Both the position numbers and the translations under genes were made by a program. From Cyanobium sp. Aljojuca 7A6 (lineage in GTDB: Bacteria > Cyanobacteriota > Cyanobacteriia > PCC-6307 > Cyanobiaceae), in the NCBI RefSeq assembly GCF_024346455.1, contig NZ_JAGQCY010000014.1:1-64000 (forward strand): a stretch of DNA of 64,000 nt, in the 5' to 3' direction. The notes beneath the pieces were generated by a model. It saw only the letters and a list, made by a program, of their open reading frames with translations. It was not told the origin of the DNA and ran no database searches. This document shows positions 14,287 through 22,995 of this stretch, in pieces (the stretch's first letter is position 1; the number at the start of each line of letters is the position of its first letter).

Positions 14287-15486
14287 ATGCTCTCGCCAGG
14301 GGTTCCCCAACTCGCCAGCCAGAGGCTTGTTGATCGTCTGTTGCGGCGCAATGGCCTAAAAGCATCGGATCTGCCGTTCTTTTCGAGAGCAGATCAAGTC
14401 AACGCGCCGGGCCAGAGGCAGTTCTCATCTTATGACTATCTGGATCTCAAGACACATCCCCTGATCCTTGATGCCGCGTCAGAAGCCCTAAAGCAGTACG
14501 GATTGTCTACCTCGGCAAGTCGCCTCATGGCCGGTGAGCTGCCCCATCACGCAGGCCTCGAAACCCAGTTGGCGCAGGTTTACGGGCAAGAGTCGGCCTT
14601 GGTGTTCGTCAGTGGCCATGCAACGAACGTCAGCACAATCGCAGCCTTAGTAGAGCCTGGCGATTTAGTGATCGTAGACCAACTTTCTCACAACAGCATC
14701 CAGATGGGCGTCAGGCTCTCCGGTGCCCGTCGCCTCGTCTTTCCGCACAACGACCCGGTAGGTCTTGAACGCCTGCTCGTCAAGCACCGCCATCAGTATC
14801 GCCGCTGCCTGATCGTCACGGAAGGTCATTTCAGTATGGATGGCGACAGTCCCGACCTCAACAGCCTGCTCACGCTGCGAGATGAGCATCGAGCCTGGCT
14901 GATGGTGGACGAAGCGCATGGGCTCGGGGTGCTGGGTGCTGGTGGTCTTGGCAGTCATCAGCAGCAGGGAATTGACCCCAGCAAGGTGGACATCTGGATG
15001 GGAACGCTCAGCAAAAGCCTCGCCTCTACTGGCGGCTTCATCGCTGCCAAGCAGGACGTGATCCAACACCTCAGACTCCACGCCAGCGGCTTCAGTTTCA
15101 GTGTGGGACTGAATGCACCCTGCTGTGCCGCGGCGACTGCCGCTTTGACTGTCATGCGCAACGAGCCAGAACGGGTAGCCTCTCTTCAGGCCAACGGGAG
15201 GTACCTGATCCATACCGCGCAGGAGGCAGGCCTCGATGTGGGCCAGAGTCTCGGTATGGGCATTGTTCCCATCATGTTGAACGATCTTCGTCACACGTTC
15301 CTTGCCGCCAACCATCTGCTGGCCCAGGGCTGGGGGGTTTACCCGATCGCTCCTCCCACCGTTCCCAGCAATCGCTGCCGACTACGTCTGTTCGTACGCT
15401 CCGATCACACCAAAGAAAGCATCACCAACCTGGTGAATGACCTCAGCAGTGCCATTCACCATACAAAAACCAATGCGGGTCGTTAA
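14287..15486 (+). CDS. Alpha-oxoamine synthase (BioF/RkpG/serine palmitoyltransferase fold)
   Basis: A 399-residue fold-type I PLP enzyme. The internal-aldimine Lys is K243 (MGTLSKSLAS), the PLP pair is D208/H211 (VDEAHG) and the ring-stacking His is H135 (DQLSHNS). These enzymes condense an acyl thioester with an amino acid (Ala, Ser, Gly) and release CO2, giving an aminoketone. No biotin genes are nearby, so 7-keto-8-aminopelargonate synthase is unlikely. The setting (acyl carrier, KAS, SDR, KpsC) matches RkpG of rhizobial K-antigen loci, and also overlaps the bacterial sphingolipid gene set (Spt). Strong ribosome site; the GNAT-like gene overlaps its 3' end by 14 bp. Confidence 0.87.
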   Translation: MLSPGVPQLASQRLVDRLLRRNGLKASDLPFFSRADQVNAPGQRQFSSYDYLDLKTHPLILDAASEALKQYGLSTSASRLMAGELPHHAGLETQLAQVYGQESALVFVSGHATNVSTIAALVEPGDLVIVDQLSHNSIQMGVRLSGARRLVFPHNDPVGLERLLVKHRHQYRRCLIVTEGHFSMDGDSPDLNSLLTLRDEHRAWLMVDEAHGLGVLGAGGLGSHQQQGIDPSKVDIWMGTLSKSLASTGGFIAAKQDVIQHLRLHASGFSFSVGLNAPCCAAATAALTVMRNEPERVASLQANGRYLIHTAQEAGLDVGQSLGMGIVPIMLNDLRHTFLAANHLLAQGWGVYPIAPPTVPSNRCRLRLFVRSDHTKESITNLVNDLSSAIHHTKTNAGR

Positions 15487-16594
15487 GGTCCGTACTACTC
15501 TGGATCATCACCGGTTCAGGGCAGGGCTTGGCATCGGGCTTGAACCCGAACATTATCCCGATTGGTTTGACCGTTTCGATGAAGTCTTGCGAAGCTCAAG
15601 CTGGTTTCATCCCTATCTGAAGCGCACACCCCACCGGCGCTGGATTCTCAGGAGCCAAGGCAAAACCATTGGCAGGATCATGGCCATGCATCCTAAAGAT
15701 GGTCCGTCCCGTTTCGGCTTCTATAATTGCATTGACAGCCCAGAGGCCGCTCACGCGCTCACCCATGCCGCCGAAACATGGACACGCTGCGGAGGCTCTG
15801 AACTTCTGATCGGTCCCTTTAATCCATCCATCCATGACGAATGTGGTCTACTAGAATACAGGAGTTGCTCGAATCTGTACGGCTATCCGCAGACTCCTCA
15901 ACACTACATCCGCAACCTTGAGGCCTGCGGTTTTAACTGTGCCAAGCGATTGCTGACGTTCCTTCAAGCCGATGAACGCAATGCCTTGCGACTCCAACTG
16001 CGGATGGGCCCGCTACTCAAAGTCATGCCTCAGCAAGGGCTTCAACTAGAAGTAGCCAAGTGGTCAACTCTTGATCGCAATTGTGAATGGGTTGAAACCC
16101 TCATCAACCAATGCTGGAGCAACAATTGGGGTTTCGAACCGATCAGCAGAGCTGAGGCCAGAAACTTGGTCCTCAAGGTTCTTACGATGCTGCCCAAGGG
16201 AGTACTTTCCTTCATCTCTCTTCACGGTCGTCCCGTTGCCATTTGCCTAGGCATCCCCAACGCCAAGGAAATCGCCTCCAACCTCAACCCCAAGCTTGGG
16301 ATCCTCAACTTGCCCATGTTGTTACTGAGATTACGGCGTTGTCAGTGCGAACATGGGCGGATCGCTCTTTTAGGCGTCATCCCTGAGCTTCAGGGATCCC
16401 AAGTTTCCTTGATAGCGTCCATCGCCATGCTCAGTCACTTGATCAATACGGGATTGGCCTTCGGCAGCTCTTCGGCCAGCATGGGCTGGATTCTCGAAGA
16501 CAACCAAGCGATGATTCGCTTCCTGAAGCTCTACGGAGGTGAGCAGGTGATGTCTCATTTGATCATGGCCAAAAGCCTCGATAGGCCCGGCTAG
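15473..16594 (+). CDS. GNAT-fold acyltransferase-like protein
   Basis: About 373 residues from ATG 15473, which overlaps the oxoamine synthase gene by 14 bp. The sequence has the layout of large GNAT-like proteins found beside oxoamine synthases: an N-terminal half with GKTIGRIMA, IGPFNPSIHDECGLL and GYPQTPQHYIRNLEACGF, and a C-terminal half (residues ~260-370) with a substrate-free loop and GSSSASMGWILEDNQAMIRFLKLYGG, typical of the GNAT C-terminus. A likely role is N-acylation of the aminoketone or amino alcohol, as for the GNAT-type bacterial ceramide synthase described in Caulobacter. Function is inferred from context; no acetyl-CoA loop is unambiguous. Confidence 0.7.
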   Translation: MRVVKVRTTLDHHRFRAGLGIGLEPEHYPDWFDRFDEVLRSSSWFHPYLKRTPHRRWILRSQGKTIGRIMAMHPKDGPSRFGFYNCIDSPEAAHALTHAAETWTRCGGSELLIGPFNPSIHDECGLLEYRSCSNLYGYPQTPQHYIRNLEACGFNCAKRLLTFLQADERNALRLQLRMGPLLKVMPQQGLQLEVAKWSTLDRNCEWVETLINQCWSNNWGFEPISRAEARNLVLKVLTMLPKGVLSFISLHGRPVAICLGIPNAKEIASNLNPKLGILNLPMLLLRLRRCQCEHGRIALLGVIPELQGSQVSLIASIAMLSHLINTGLAFGSSSASMGWILEDNQAMIRFLKLYGGEQVMSHLIMAKSLDRPG

Positions 16595-17357
16595 AAGCAA
16601 GGATCCAGCGCAAGGCAGGCTTGGGTAAACGTTGCCCGATCCAAAGCAGCAGAGCCATCCGACGGGGAAACACAATGCGTTTGCGCCCAGCCCGCAAACC
16701 CCGCAGGATTCGTTGTGCAGCTTGTTCAGCCGTGCATTCCAATGGCCGAGGGCCTGGATAGTCCGTGGCCATGGCCGTGGCCACGAAACCTGGAAACACC
16801 TGGCTGAAAATGACCTCCGCACCTGGTTCAGAGCGGCAGGCATAGAAGTCGTCAAGGGCTTCCACCAGGGTGTGCTGAGCCGCCTTGGCCACGCAGTAAC
16901 CTGGTGCCTCTCCGAGCGGCAGAAAGGCATTCAGAGAACTCACGACCACGCAATGAAGATGCGGTCGCTGTTTCACGGGCAGGCTCAGTCCAGCCTGGAG
17001 CAATGAGAGCGTACACGTGAGGTTGTGATCAATCTGTTCCCGAAGTTGCTCCCAATCGGGGCCCAGGTCGGTTGGCGTGTCCTCCAAGGCCACCACACCG
17101 GCATTGGCGATCAGAAGATGCACGCCTCCGCTGCTCGCAAAAGCCTCGACGGTATCCGCCACAGTCTCACGATGCCGCAAGTCAAGGGCCCTCCAGTAGA
17201 CCTCCGCTCCTTTCCCAACGCAACGCTCGGCGACCTGGCGCAAATCGTCCCCATGCCGAGCCAACAGCATCAGAGCAACGCCAGGCTCCGCCAAGGCCTC
17301 AGCCAACGCAGCACCGATGCCTCGGCTTGCTCCCGAAATCACCACCCTCTGGGCCAT
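16563..17357 (-). CDS. Short-chain dehydrogenase (RkpH / 3-ketosphinganine-reductase-like)
   Basis: About 264 residues from ATG 17357 (MAQRVVISGASRGIGAAL). The classical SDR elements are present: cofactor loop SGASRGIG (residues 8-15), ARHGDD after beta-2 suggesting NADP(H), NAG in LLIANAGV, catalytic Ser in VVSSLNA and YxxxK as YCVAKAA. The C-terminal extension (RRMALLLWIGQRLPKPALRWILA) is long and hydrophobic, as in membrane-associated ketosphinganine reductases. It is convergent with the GNAT-like gene (32-bp overlap) and divergent from the KpsC-type gene (39-bp gap). Reduction of the oxoamine synthase product is the natural prediction. Confidence 0.8.
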   Translation of the reverse strand: MAQRVVISGASRGIGAALAEALAEPGVALMLLARHGDDLRQVAERCVGKGAEVYWRALDLRHRETVADTVEAFASSGGVHLLIANAGVVALEDTPTDLGPDWEQLREQIDHNLTCTLSLLQAGLSLPVKQRPHLHCVVVSSLNAFLPLGEAPGYCVAKAAQHTLVEALDDFYACRSEPGAEVIFSQVFPGFVATAMATDYPGPRPLECTAEQAAQRILRGLRAGRKRIVFPRRMALLLWIGQRLPKPALRWILASSRAYRGFWP

Positions 17358-17396
17358 CAACCTGAAGCCCCCTTCCGCACCAACGCCTAACTTTGC

Positions 17397-19019
17397 ATGA
17401 CCTGGACCACCCTGATGGGTAATTCCCTGGCTCCCCTGTTCGGACTTGAGCAGCCTACGTGGTTCCACAGGCTGGGGGGTTGGCAGCCTTTGAGCCGTTG
17501 CAACTGGTGCCAGCCACCGCAGGGTCTCTCTCCACTCCTTCCAAGCCAGGAGAAACGTTTGGAGGGGCTACTCAGTTACTGGCGGCACTGGGGAATCAGT
17601 GGCTGGAATCCGCGCCACTTAGCCACTCCACCGGAGCAGCCCTTCGTACTGCTCGCCAACCGGTGCCGAGGGCAGAATCTGCACATGCTCGCCCATAAAC
17701 TGTATCCCTACGAGCGCGTTCTTGATCTCAGACGCCAACGGCAGCACCCGGCACCACTTCTGGCGACAGCGTCCGCGATGGTCACCAAGGACTGGCGTTG
17801 GGGCCTGGAAGCGCTGATCTGGAACCTTCCGGTGCATGGGCTTCCGCACCTGCCATCCAGCCGCCGATGGCAACTCGCACTGCTGCACCGATGGCTGCTG
17901 GAGGAGAGCACGTACTGGGATCCAACCCGGCGCCAAGCCTGTGATCCGGAACAGATCCTCGCGTTGGTCGGCTTGCAACTGCAGCAACGACGTCGCTTTC
18001 CAGAACGCATTGAAGCGTTCGGGATCCATCCGTTCCACCACCGAACCTTGCGCTACTACCTGGCAGGAAGCCAGCTGCGCTTTCGCCATCGGCACGCCAA
18101 GCCCAGTCGGAAAGCTCAGGCCTCAGCCGTGCTTGGCAGGGCGCTCAACAAGCAGGCGCTACAGCCTGAGAAAAGGCCACTGATTCAACTGGAGGATGGC
18201 TTTTTGCGTTCCAGTGGACGGGGAGCCCACCTCCAGCTGCCACTCTCACTGGCGGTTGATGCGGTTGGGATTTACTTCGATGCCACCTGTCCCAGTGCCC
18301 TAGAAAGATTGCTTCAAGAGCACTGCTTCAACGTCGAGGAATGCTTGAGGGCCAAACAACTACGGGCAGAGATCTTATCCGCTTCCCTCAGTAAATATAA
18401 CCTGAAAGGACAGAGCTGGAACCGTCCGTACCACGACAAGTCTGTGGTGCTGGTAGTGGGGCAAGTGGAACAAGATGCCTCCATCCGCTACGGGGCTCCT
18501 GATATTCGCACCAACCTGGCCCTTGCCATAGCTGCCCGCAGATTAGAGCCCGAAGCTCACTTGATTTATAAACCTCATCCATTCGTCGCCAATGGACGAA
18601 GGCCCGCTGGTGACGGTGAAGACACCATCCCCAATTACGTCGATGTCATACTGCCACATGTTGCGATTAATACGCTGCTGAACCAAGTGGATCGCGTCCA
18701 TGTTCTTACCTCCGGAACAGGCTTTGAGGCCCTGCTCAGACAGGTCCCCGTAGTCTGCCATGGCCTGCCATTTTATGCTGGCTGGGGACTCACAACGGAT
18801 CGGCTTCACTGCAAGCGTCGACAACGCAAGCTTACACTGGATGAACTGGTCTTTGGGGCCCTAATGGCTTATCCCACCTATGTGAACCAGCACTGCGGCT
18901 GGTTCATCACTCCTGAACAAGCTGTTGAGCAATTGATAGCGTTGCAGGCCAATCCACCCTCACGCCTCGCTCTCAACCTGCAGCACTTGGCCGCATTCTT
19001 GCCGATCATCCATTCATGA
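17397..19019 (+). CDS. KpsC-family capsule transferase with shortened first module
   Basis: About 540 residues. The C-terminal ~300 carry the KpsC/LipA hallmarks: LEDGFLRSSGRG (about residue 265), VVGQVEQDASIRYG, LIYKPHP, and LTSGTGFEALLRQVPVVCHGLPFYAGWG. Full KpsC has two such modules that build an alternating beta-Kdo linker on a lipid. Here the N-terminal ~230 residues retain only the tail of a first module (ESTYWDPTRRQACDPEQIL matches the end-of-module 'Y-x-DP ... CEPE' pattern), so one active site is expected. It initiates the lipid linker for ABC-exported capsule. RkpJ of rhizobia is the parallel. The sulfotransferase gene overlaps by 4 bp (ATGA). Confidence 0.83.
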   Translation: MTWTTLMGNSLAPLFGLEQPTWFHRLGGWQPLSRCNWCQPPQGLSPLLPSQEKRLEGLLSYWRHWGISGWNPRHLATPPEQPFVLLANRCRGQNLHMLAHKLYPYERVLDLRRQRQHPAPLLATASAMVTKDWRWGLEALIWNLPVHGLPHLPSSRRWQLALLHRWLLEESTYWDPTRRQACDPEQILALVGLQLQQRRRFPERIEAFGIHPFHHRTLRYYLAGSQLRFRHRHAKPSRKAQASAVLGRALNKQALQPEKRPLIQLEDGFLRSSGRGAHLQLPLSLAVDAVGIYFDATCPSALERLLQEHCFNVEECLRAKQLRAEILSASLSKYNLKGQSWNRPYHDKSVVLVVGQVEQDASIRYGAPDIRTNLALAIAARRLEPEAHLIYKPHPFVANGRRPAGDGEDTIPNYVDVILPHVAINTLLNQVDRVHVLTSGTGFEALLRQVPVVCHGLPFYAGWGLTTDRLHCKRRQRKLTLDELVFGALMAYPTYVNQHCGWFITPEQAVEQLIALQANPPSRLALNLQHLAAFLPIIHS

Positions 19020-20017
19020 TATTCAAGCAACTTCGCCGAAGAACTACGGCGGCCCGAATGCTGGGCGGCGACACGGAGAGTCATCAGAACTCTGGATTCT
19101 GGCTTCTCAATGCAACTGCCAAAGATCATTACTCAGCAGGCACCGTTGTCGTGGCTGGACTGGGGCGCTCGGGCACCTCCATGCTGGCTGCTGTGCTCAA
19201 AACGGCAGGTATTTGCATGGGCGAGCAAACAGCCATTGGCACGCATGAAGATCAGCAGCTCGCAACACTCCTGCAGCCACGAAAACGCAGGGAATTGCGA
19301 CGGCTGATTGAGCAACGCAATCAGAATTACACTCTGTGGGGCTTCAAGCTTCCATCCCGTCAGATTCTTGAGCCATCGCTGTTTAGCCTACTCAGACGAC
19401 CCTACCTTGTGGTGATCTTCCGGGACATTCTTGCCATCGCAGGCCGGCGCCAAATCTCCAAGGGTGAAAGCTTGCAGTGCCAACTCACGCAGAGCCTTAG
19501 CGAATACCGTCGCTTGGTGAGGTTCCTTGATCGAATCGATCACCCCTGCCTACTAATCTCCTACGAGAAAGCCCTTCTAGATCCCGATTTGCTTGTTGAT
19601 CAATTGGATCACTTCCTGAGGCTCAATCTCGATAACATCAGCAAGGTGGCCTGCAGTGCCAGTGTCCAAGTATCGCCCGATATCTATCGCCGCGAAGTTC
19701 GACAGCTACAGGGCTGGCAGGGCCGGCTTGAAGAAATTCAAAAAGATAAAATCAAGGGTTGGGCTTATGTTGGGCAAGCCGACGCTCCAGCAAAGGTTGA
19801 AATCTGGATCAATGGTCTTCGTCAGTACTTTTGCATTGCCAATCGGCCGCGGCCAGACGTCCAGAGCGAGCATCAGCTCAAGACATCAGCGTGTGGATTC
19901 TGCATCGCACTAAACGGTGACTCCCAACTGTTAAAACAGGGCGATTATGTGTCAGCCCGCTTGGCCGAGACAGAACAACAACTCCGTAATTCACCGCTGA
20001 CCTACACAGATCCTTAA
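19016..20017 (+). CDS. Sulfotransferase with C-terminal GW module
   Basis: A 333-residue protein. The N-terminal ~210 residues are a PAPS-dependent sulfotransferase: 5'-phosphosulfate loop GLGRSGTS (residues 48-55), LWGFKLP, LVVIFRDILAIA with the conserved R-D (3'-phosphate side) and ISYEKALLDP. Residues ~237-299 are a separate module (IKGWAYVG ... VEIWINGL ... ACGFCIAL) also found twice in the protein at 4019-4966. It would place sulfate on a capsule sugar or the lipid. Its ATG overlaps the KpsC-type stop (ATGA), and it is the last gene before the GC rise that marks the island boundary. Confidence 0.83.
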   Translation: MIFKQLRRRTTAARMLGGDTESHQNSGFWLLNATAKDHYSAGTVVVAGLGRSGTSMLAAVLKTAGICMGEQTAIGTHEDQQLATLLQPRKRRELRRLIEQRNQNYTLWGFKLPSRQILEPSLFSLLRRPYLVVIFRDILAIAGRRQISKGESLQCQLTQSLSEYRRLVRFLDRIDHPCLLISYEKALLDPDLLVDQLDHFLRLNLDNISKVACSASVQVSPDIYRREVRQLQGWQGRLEEIQKDKIKGWAYVGQADAPAKVEIWINGLRQYFCIANRPRPDVQSEHQLKTSACGFCIALNGDSQLLKQGDYVSARLAETEQQLRNSPLTYTDP

Positions 20018-20084
20018 TCCGTCCGAAGACAAGCTTGTTCACCTTGCCACCTTCGGGCCGCCGGCCGGCAAGCAGCATGGGGGG

Positions 20085-21260
20085 ATGGCCACCCCCTCCC
20101 CGTTCGACGTCATTGCCGTGGTTCCCCCGGGGCTGGAGGAACCGGCGGCGGCGGAACTCACGGCCCTCGGCGCCCTTGAGGTGCGCCCCCTGCGGCGCGC
20201 CGTGGGCCTGCGGGCCGATGCGGCCACCTTCTACCGGCTGCATCTGCAGGCCCGGCTGCCGTTCCGCTTCCTGCGCCAACTGGCCCGCTTCCCCTGCCGC
20301 GGCCGTGAAGAGCTCTACGACGGCGTGCAGCGGGCCGCCGACTGGGAGCGCTGGTTGCCGCCGCAGTTGAGCTTCCGGGTGGAAGCCAGCGGCAGCGTGC
20401 CGGGCCTCAACCACAGCCACTACAGCGCCCTGCAGGTGAAGAACGCCCTGGTCGAGCAGCAGCGCCAGGTGTGGGGGTCCCGCTCCTCGGTGGACCTGGA
20501 TGAGGCCGACCTGGTGCTGCACCTGCACCTCAGCCCCGGCCGCCCCGGCGGCAGCGGCCCCGAGGCGGTGCTGAGCCTCGATGGCGGCGGCGCCAGCCTG
20601 CACCGGCGCGGCTACCGGGCCGCCATGGGCCTGGCACCCCTCAAGGAGAACCTGGCCGCCGGGCTGATCGCCCACACCGGCTGGGACGGGAGCGTGCCGC
20701 TGGCCGATCCCTTCTGCGGCTCGGGCACCCTGCTGATCGAGGCCGCCTGCCGGGCCCTCGGCCGCGCCCCGGGCCTGGAGCGCCCGTTCAGTCTGGAGCG
20801 CTGGCCCGATTTCGATGCCGCCCTCTGGCAGCGGGAGCGGGCCGCGGCCATCGCCATGGCCCGCAACACCCTCCCGGGTGGTGAACCCCTGGCCGCGGTC
20901 GTGGGCCTGGAGCGGGATCCGGCCGTGCTGGCCATGGCCCGCAGCAACGCGGCGGCGGCCGGGGTGGCCGACTGGGTCGACCTGCAGGAGGGGGACTTTC
21001 GCGATTTCCATCCCCCCGAGACACCCGGGGTGCTGGTGTGCAACCCGCCCTACGGCGAGCGGCTCGGAGCGGAAGACGACCTGGAGGCGCTCTACGGCGA
21101 TCTGGGGCGGATGGTGAAGGAGCGCTGCAGCGGCTGGACCCTGTGGCTGCTGAGCGGCAACCCGGCGCTCACGGGGGCCCTGCGCATGAAGGCCAGCCGC
21201 CGGGTGCCGGTGAGCAATGGCGGCATCGACTGCCGCTGGCTCCGCTACGACATCCGCTGA
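20085..21260 (+). CDS. THUMP-domain class I SAM RNA methyltransferase (RlmL/UPF0020 family)
   Basis: A 391-residue protein. The N-terminal ~160 residues form the ferredoxin-like/THUMP RNA-binding region; the C-terminal ~220 are a Rossmann methyltransferase with DPFCGSGTLLIEAA (SAM loop), GLERDP and the catalytic NPPY of N-methyltransferases (VCNPPYGERLG). The architecture matches the N-terminal half of RlmKL, so guanine-N2 methylation of 23S rRNA is the expected reaction. It is the first clearly high-GC, core-type gene to the right of the capsule island. The start at 20085 fits the conserved N-terminus (FDVIAVVPPGLEEPAAAEL). Confidence 0.85.
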   Translation: MATPSPFDVIAVVPPGLEEPAAAELTALGALEVRPLRRAVGLRADAATFYRLHLQARLPFRFLRQLARFPCRGREELYDGVQRAADWERWLPPQLSFRVEASGSVPGLNHSHYSALQVKNALVEQQRQVWGSRSSVDLDEADLVLHLHLSPGRPGGSGPEAVLSLDGGGASLHRRGYRAAMGLAPLKENLAAGLIAHTGWDGSVPLADPFCGSGTLLIEAACRALGRAPGLERPFSLERWPDFDAALWQRERAAAIAMARNTLPGGEPLAAVVGLERDPAVLAMARSNAAAAGVADWVDLQEGDFRDFHPPETPGVLVCNPPYGERLGAEDDLEALYGDLGRMVKERCSGWTLWLLSGNPALTGALRMKASRRVPVSNGGIDCRWLRYDIR

Positions 21261-21328
21261 GGTCTGTTACAGCAGCTCCCCTCCAGCGCTGCTAGCGGTG
21301 GGTTCTGCCTCCGCCGCCGCCAGCCCCC

Positions 21329-22975
21329 ATGGCCTCACTCTTCGAAACGCTCAGGCAGGAGGTACTCGCCGTCGAGAGGGATCCGGCCCTCGACACCAGC
21401 GCGGCGGCGGTGGCGCTGCTGCAGGAGTGGCTGGCCAGCCACGAAGCCGAGATCAGCGCCCGCAAGCTGGCCGCGCCGACGGAGTTCAACGGCACGCTGA
21501 TGCAGTGGTTCCACTGGTACAGCGACGGCGACGGCGGCCACTGGCGGCGGCTGCGCCAGGAGGCCCCGGCACTGGCCAGGGCCGGCATCACGGCCCTGTG
21601 GCTACCGCCGGCCGGCAAGGGGGGCAGCGTATGGGATGTGGGCTACGGCACCTACGACCTGTTCGATCTGGGCGAATTCGACCAGAAGGGCACGGTGCGC
21701 ACCAAGTACGGCACCAAGCAGGAGTATCTGGAGGCCGTGCAGGCCTGCCGCGAGGTCGGGATCCAGGTGTACGCCGATGTGGTGTTCAACCACAAGCTGA
21801 ACGCCGACGAGCAGGAGCAGTACCGGGCCACCCCCTACGACCCCGCCGACCGCAACCGGCCCCTGGGGGAGGAACGCACGATCAGCGCCTGGACCCGCTT
21901 CCGCTTCGATGGCCGCGGCGACCATTACTCGTCGATGCAGTGGCACTGGTACCACTTCGACGCCGTCGACCACAACAGCCTCGATCCCGATTTCAAGGCC
22001 ATCTGGCGCACCCAGGGGGCCGGCTTCGAGAGCAACGTCGACCTGGAGAAGGGCAACTACGACTACCTGATGGGCAGTGATCTCAACATCAACCACCCCG
22101 AGGTGCGCGGCGAGCTCAAGCACTGGGGCCGCTGGACCCTCGACCACGTGGGGGCCGACGGCTTCCGCCTCGATGCGATCAAGCACATCGCCAGTGACTT
22201 CTTCCTCGACTGGATCAGCGACCTGGAGGCGCATGCCCAGCGCGATCTGTTCGTGGTGGGTGAGTACTGGACCTACAACATCGCAAGCCTGCACTGGTAC
22301 GCGGCCAACACCGGCGGCCACATGAGCCTGTTCGACGCGCCGCTGCACCTGAACTTCCACCAGGCCAGCCGCAGCGGCGGCCATTACGACATGCGCCGGC
22401 TGCTCGACGGCACCCTGATGCAGCAGCTGCCGCTGCTGGCGGTGACCCTGGTGGAGAACCACGACACCCAGCCGCTGCAATCACTGGAATCGGTGGTGGA
22501 GGCCTGGTTCAAACCCCTGGCCTACGCCGTGATCCTGTTGCGCGACCAGGGCTATCCCTGCATCTTCGGTGCCGATTACTACGGCGCCGAGTACACCGAC
22601 AAAAAAGACGGCCAGGAGTACCGGATCGTGCTGCCCAGCCACCGCTTCCTGATCGACCGTTTCCTGCTCGCCCGCAGCCACTGCGCCTATGGCCCCCAGT
22701 ACGACTACCTCGACCACGTCAACACCATCGGCTGGACGCGTCTGGGCACCCCGGGCCACCCCGGGGCCATGGCGGTGCTGATGAGCGACGGTCCCGCCGG
22801 CCACAAGTGGATGGAGGTGGGCAAGCGCCACACCAGCTTCCGCGACCTGACCGGGCACATCCAGACACCGATCACCACCAACGGCGACGGCTGGGCGGAC
22901 TGGCACTGCCCGGGGGGCTCGCTGTCGGTGTGGGTGGAGGAGGCGTCCCTGGCGGCGATGGGGGTGACGCTCTGA
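21329..22975 (+). CDS. Alpha-amylase, GH13 subfamily 5-like
   Basis: A 548-residue GH13 enzyme. Catalytic nucleophile D282 (GFRLDAIKH), acid/base E312 (VVGEYW) and transition-state stabiliser D379 (VENHDTQ) are all present, with region I DVVFNHK. The opening FNGTLMQWFHWY and the long B domain fit the liquefying, cytoplasmic-type amylases of GH13_5. There is no signal peptide, so it should act on internal glycogen-like glucan or maltodextrins. A ~50-residue helical N-terminal extension precedes the catalytic barrel, which is somewhat unusual for the subfamily. Confidence 0.88.
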   Translation: MASLFETLRQEVLAVERDPALDTSAAAVALLQEWLASHEAEISARKLAAPTEFNGTLMQWFHWYSDGDGGHWRRLRQEAPALARAGITALWLPPAGKGGSVWDVGYGTYDLFDLGEFDQKGTVRTKYGTKQEYLEAVQACREVGIQVYADVVFNHKLNADEQEQYRATPYDPADRNRPLGEERTISAWTRFRFDGRGDHYSSMQWHWYHFDAVDHNSLDPDFKAIWRTQGAGFESNVDLEKGNYDYLMGSDLNINHPEVRGELKHWGRWTLDHVGADGFRLDAIKHIASDFFLDWISDLEAHAQRDLFVVGEYWTYNIASLHWYAANTGGHMSLFDAPLHLNFHQASRSGGHYDMRRLLDGTLMQQLPLLAVTLVENHDTQPLQSLESVVEAWFKPLAYAVILLRDQGYPCIFGADYYGAEYTDKKDGQEYRIVLPSHRFLIDRFLLARSHCAYGPQYDYLDHVNTIGWTRLGTPGHPGAMAVLMSDGPAGHKWMEVGKRHTSFRDLTGHIQTPITTNGDGWADWHCPGGSLSVWVEEASLAAMGVTL

Positions 22976-22995
22976 ACGGGCCGCTGGCCCTGGGT

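Noticed and set aside
14287-15486. Biotin biosynthesis gene bioF
   Set aside because: The fold matches, but no bioA/B/C/D genes are near, and the neighbours are ACP, KAS, GNAT, SDR and KpsC, which point to a lipid for capsule anchoring.
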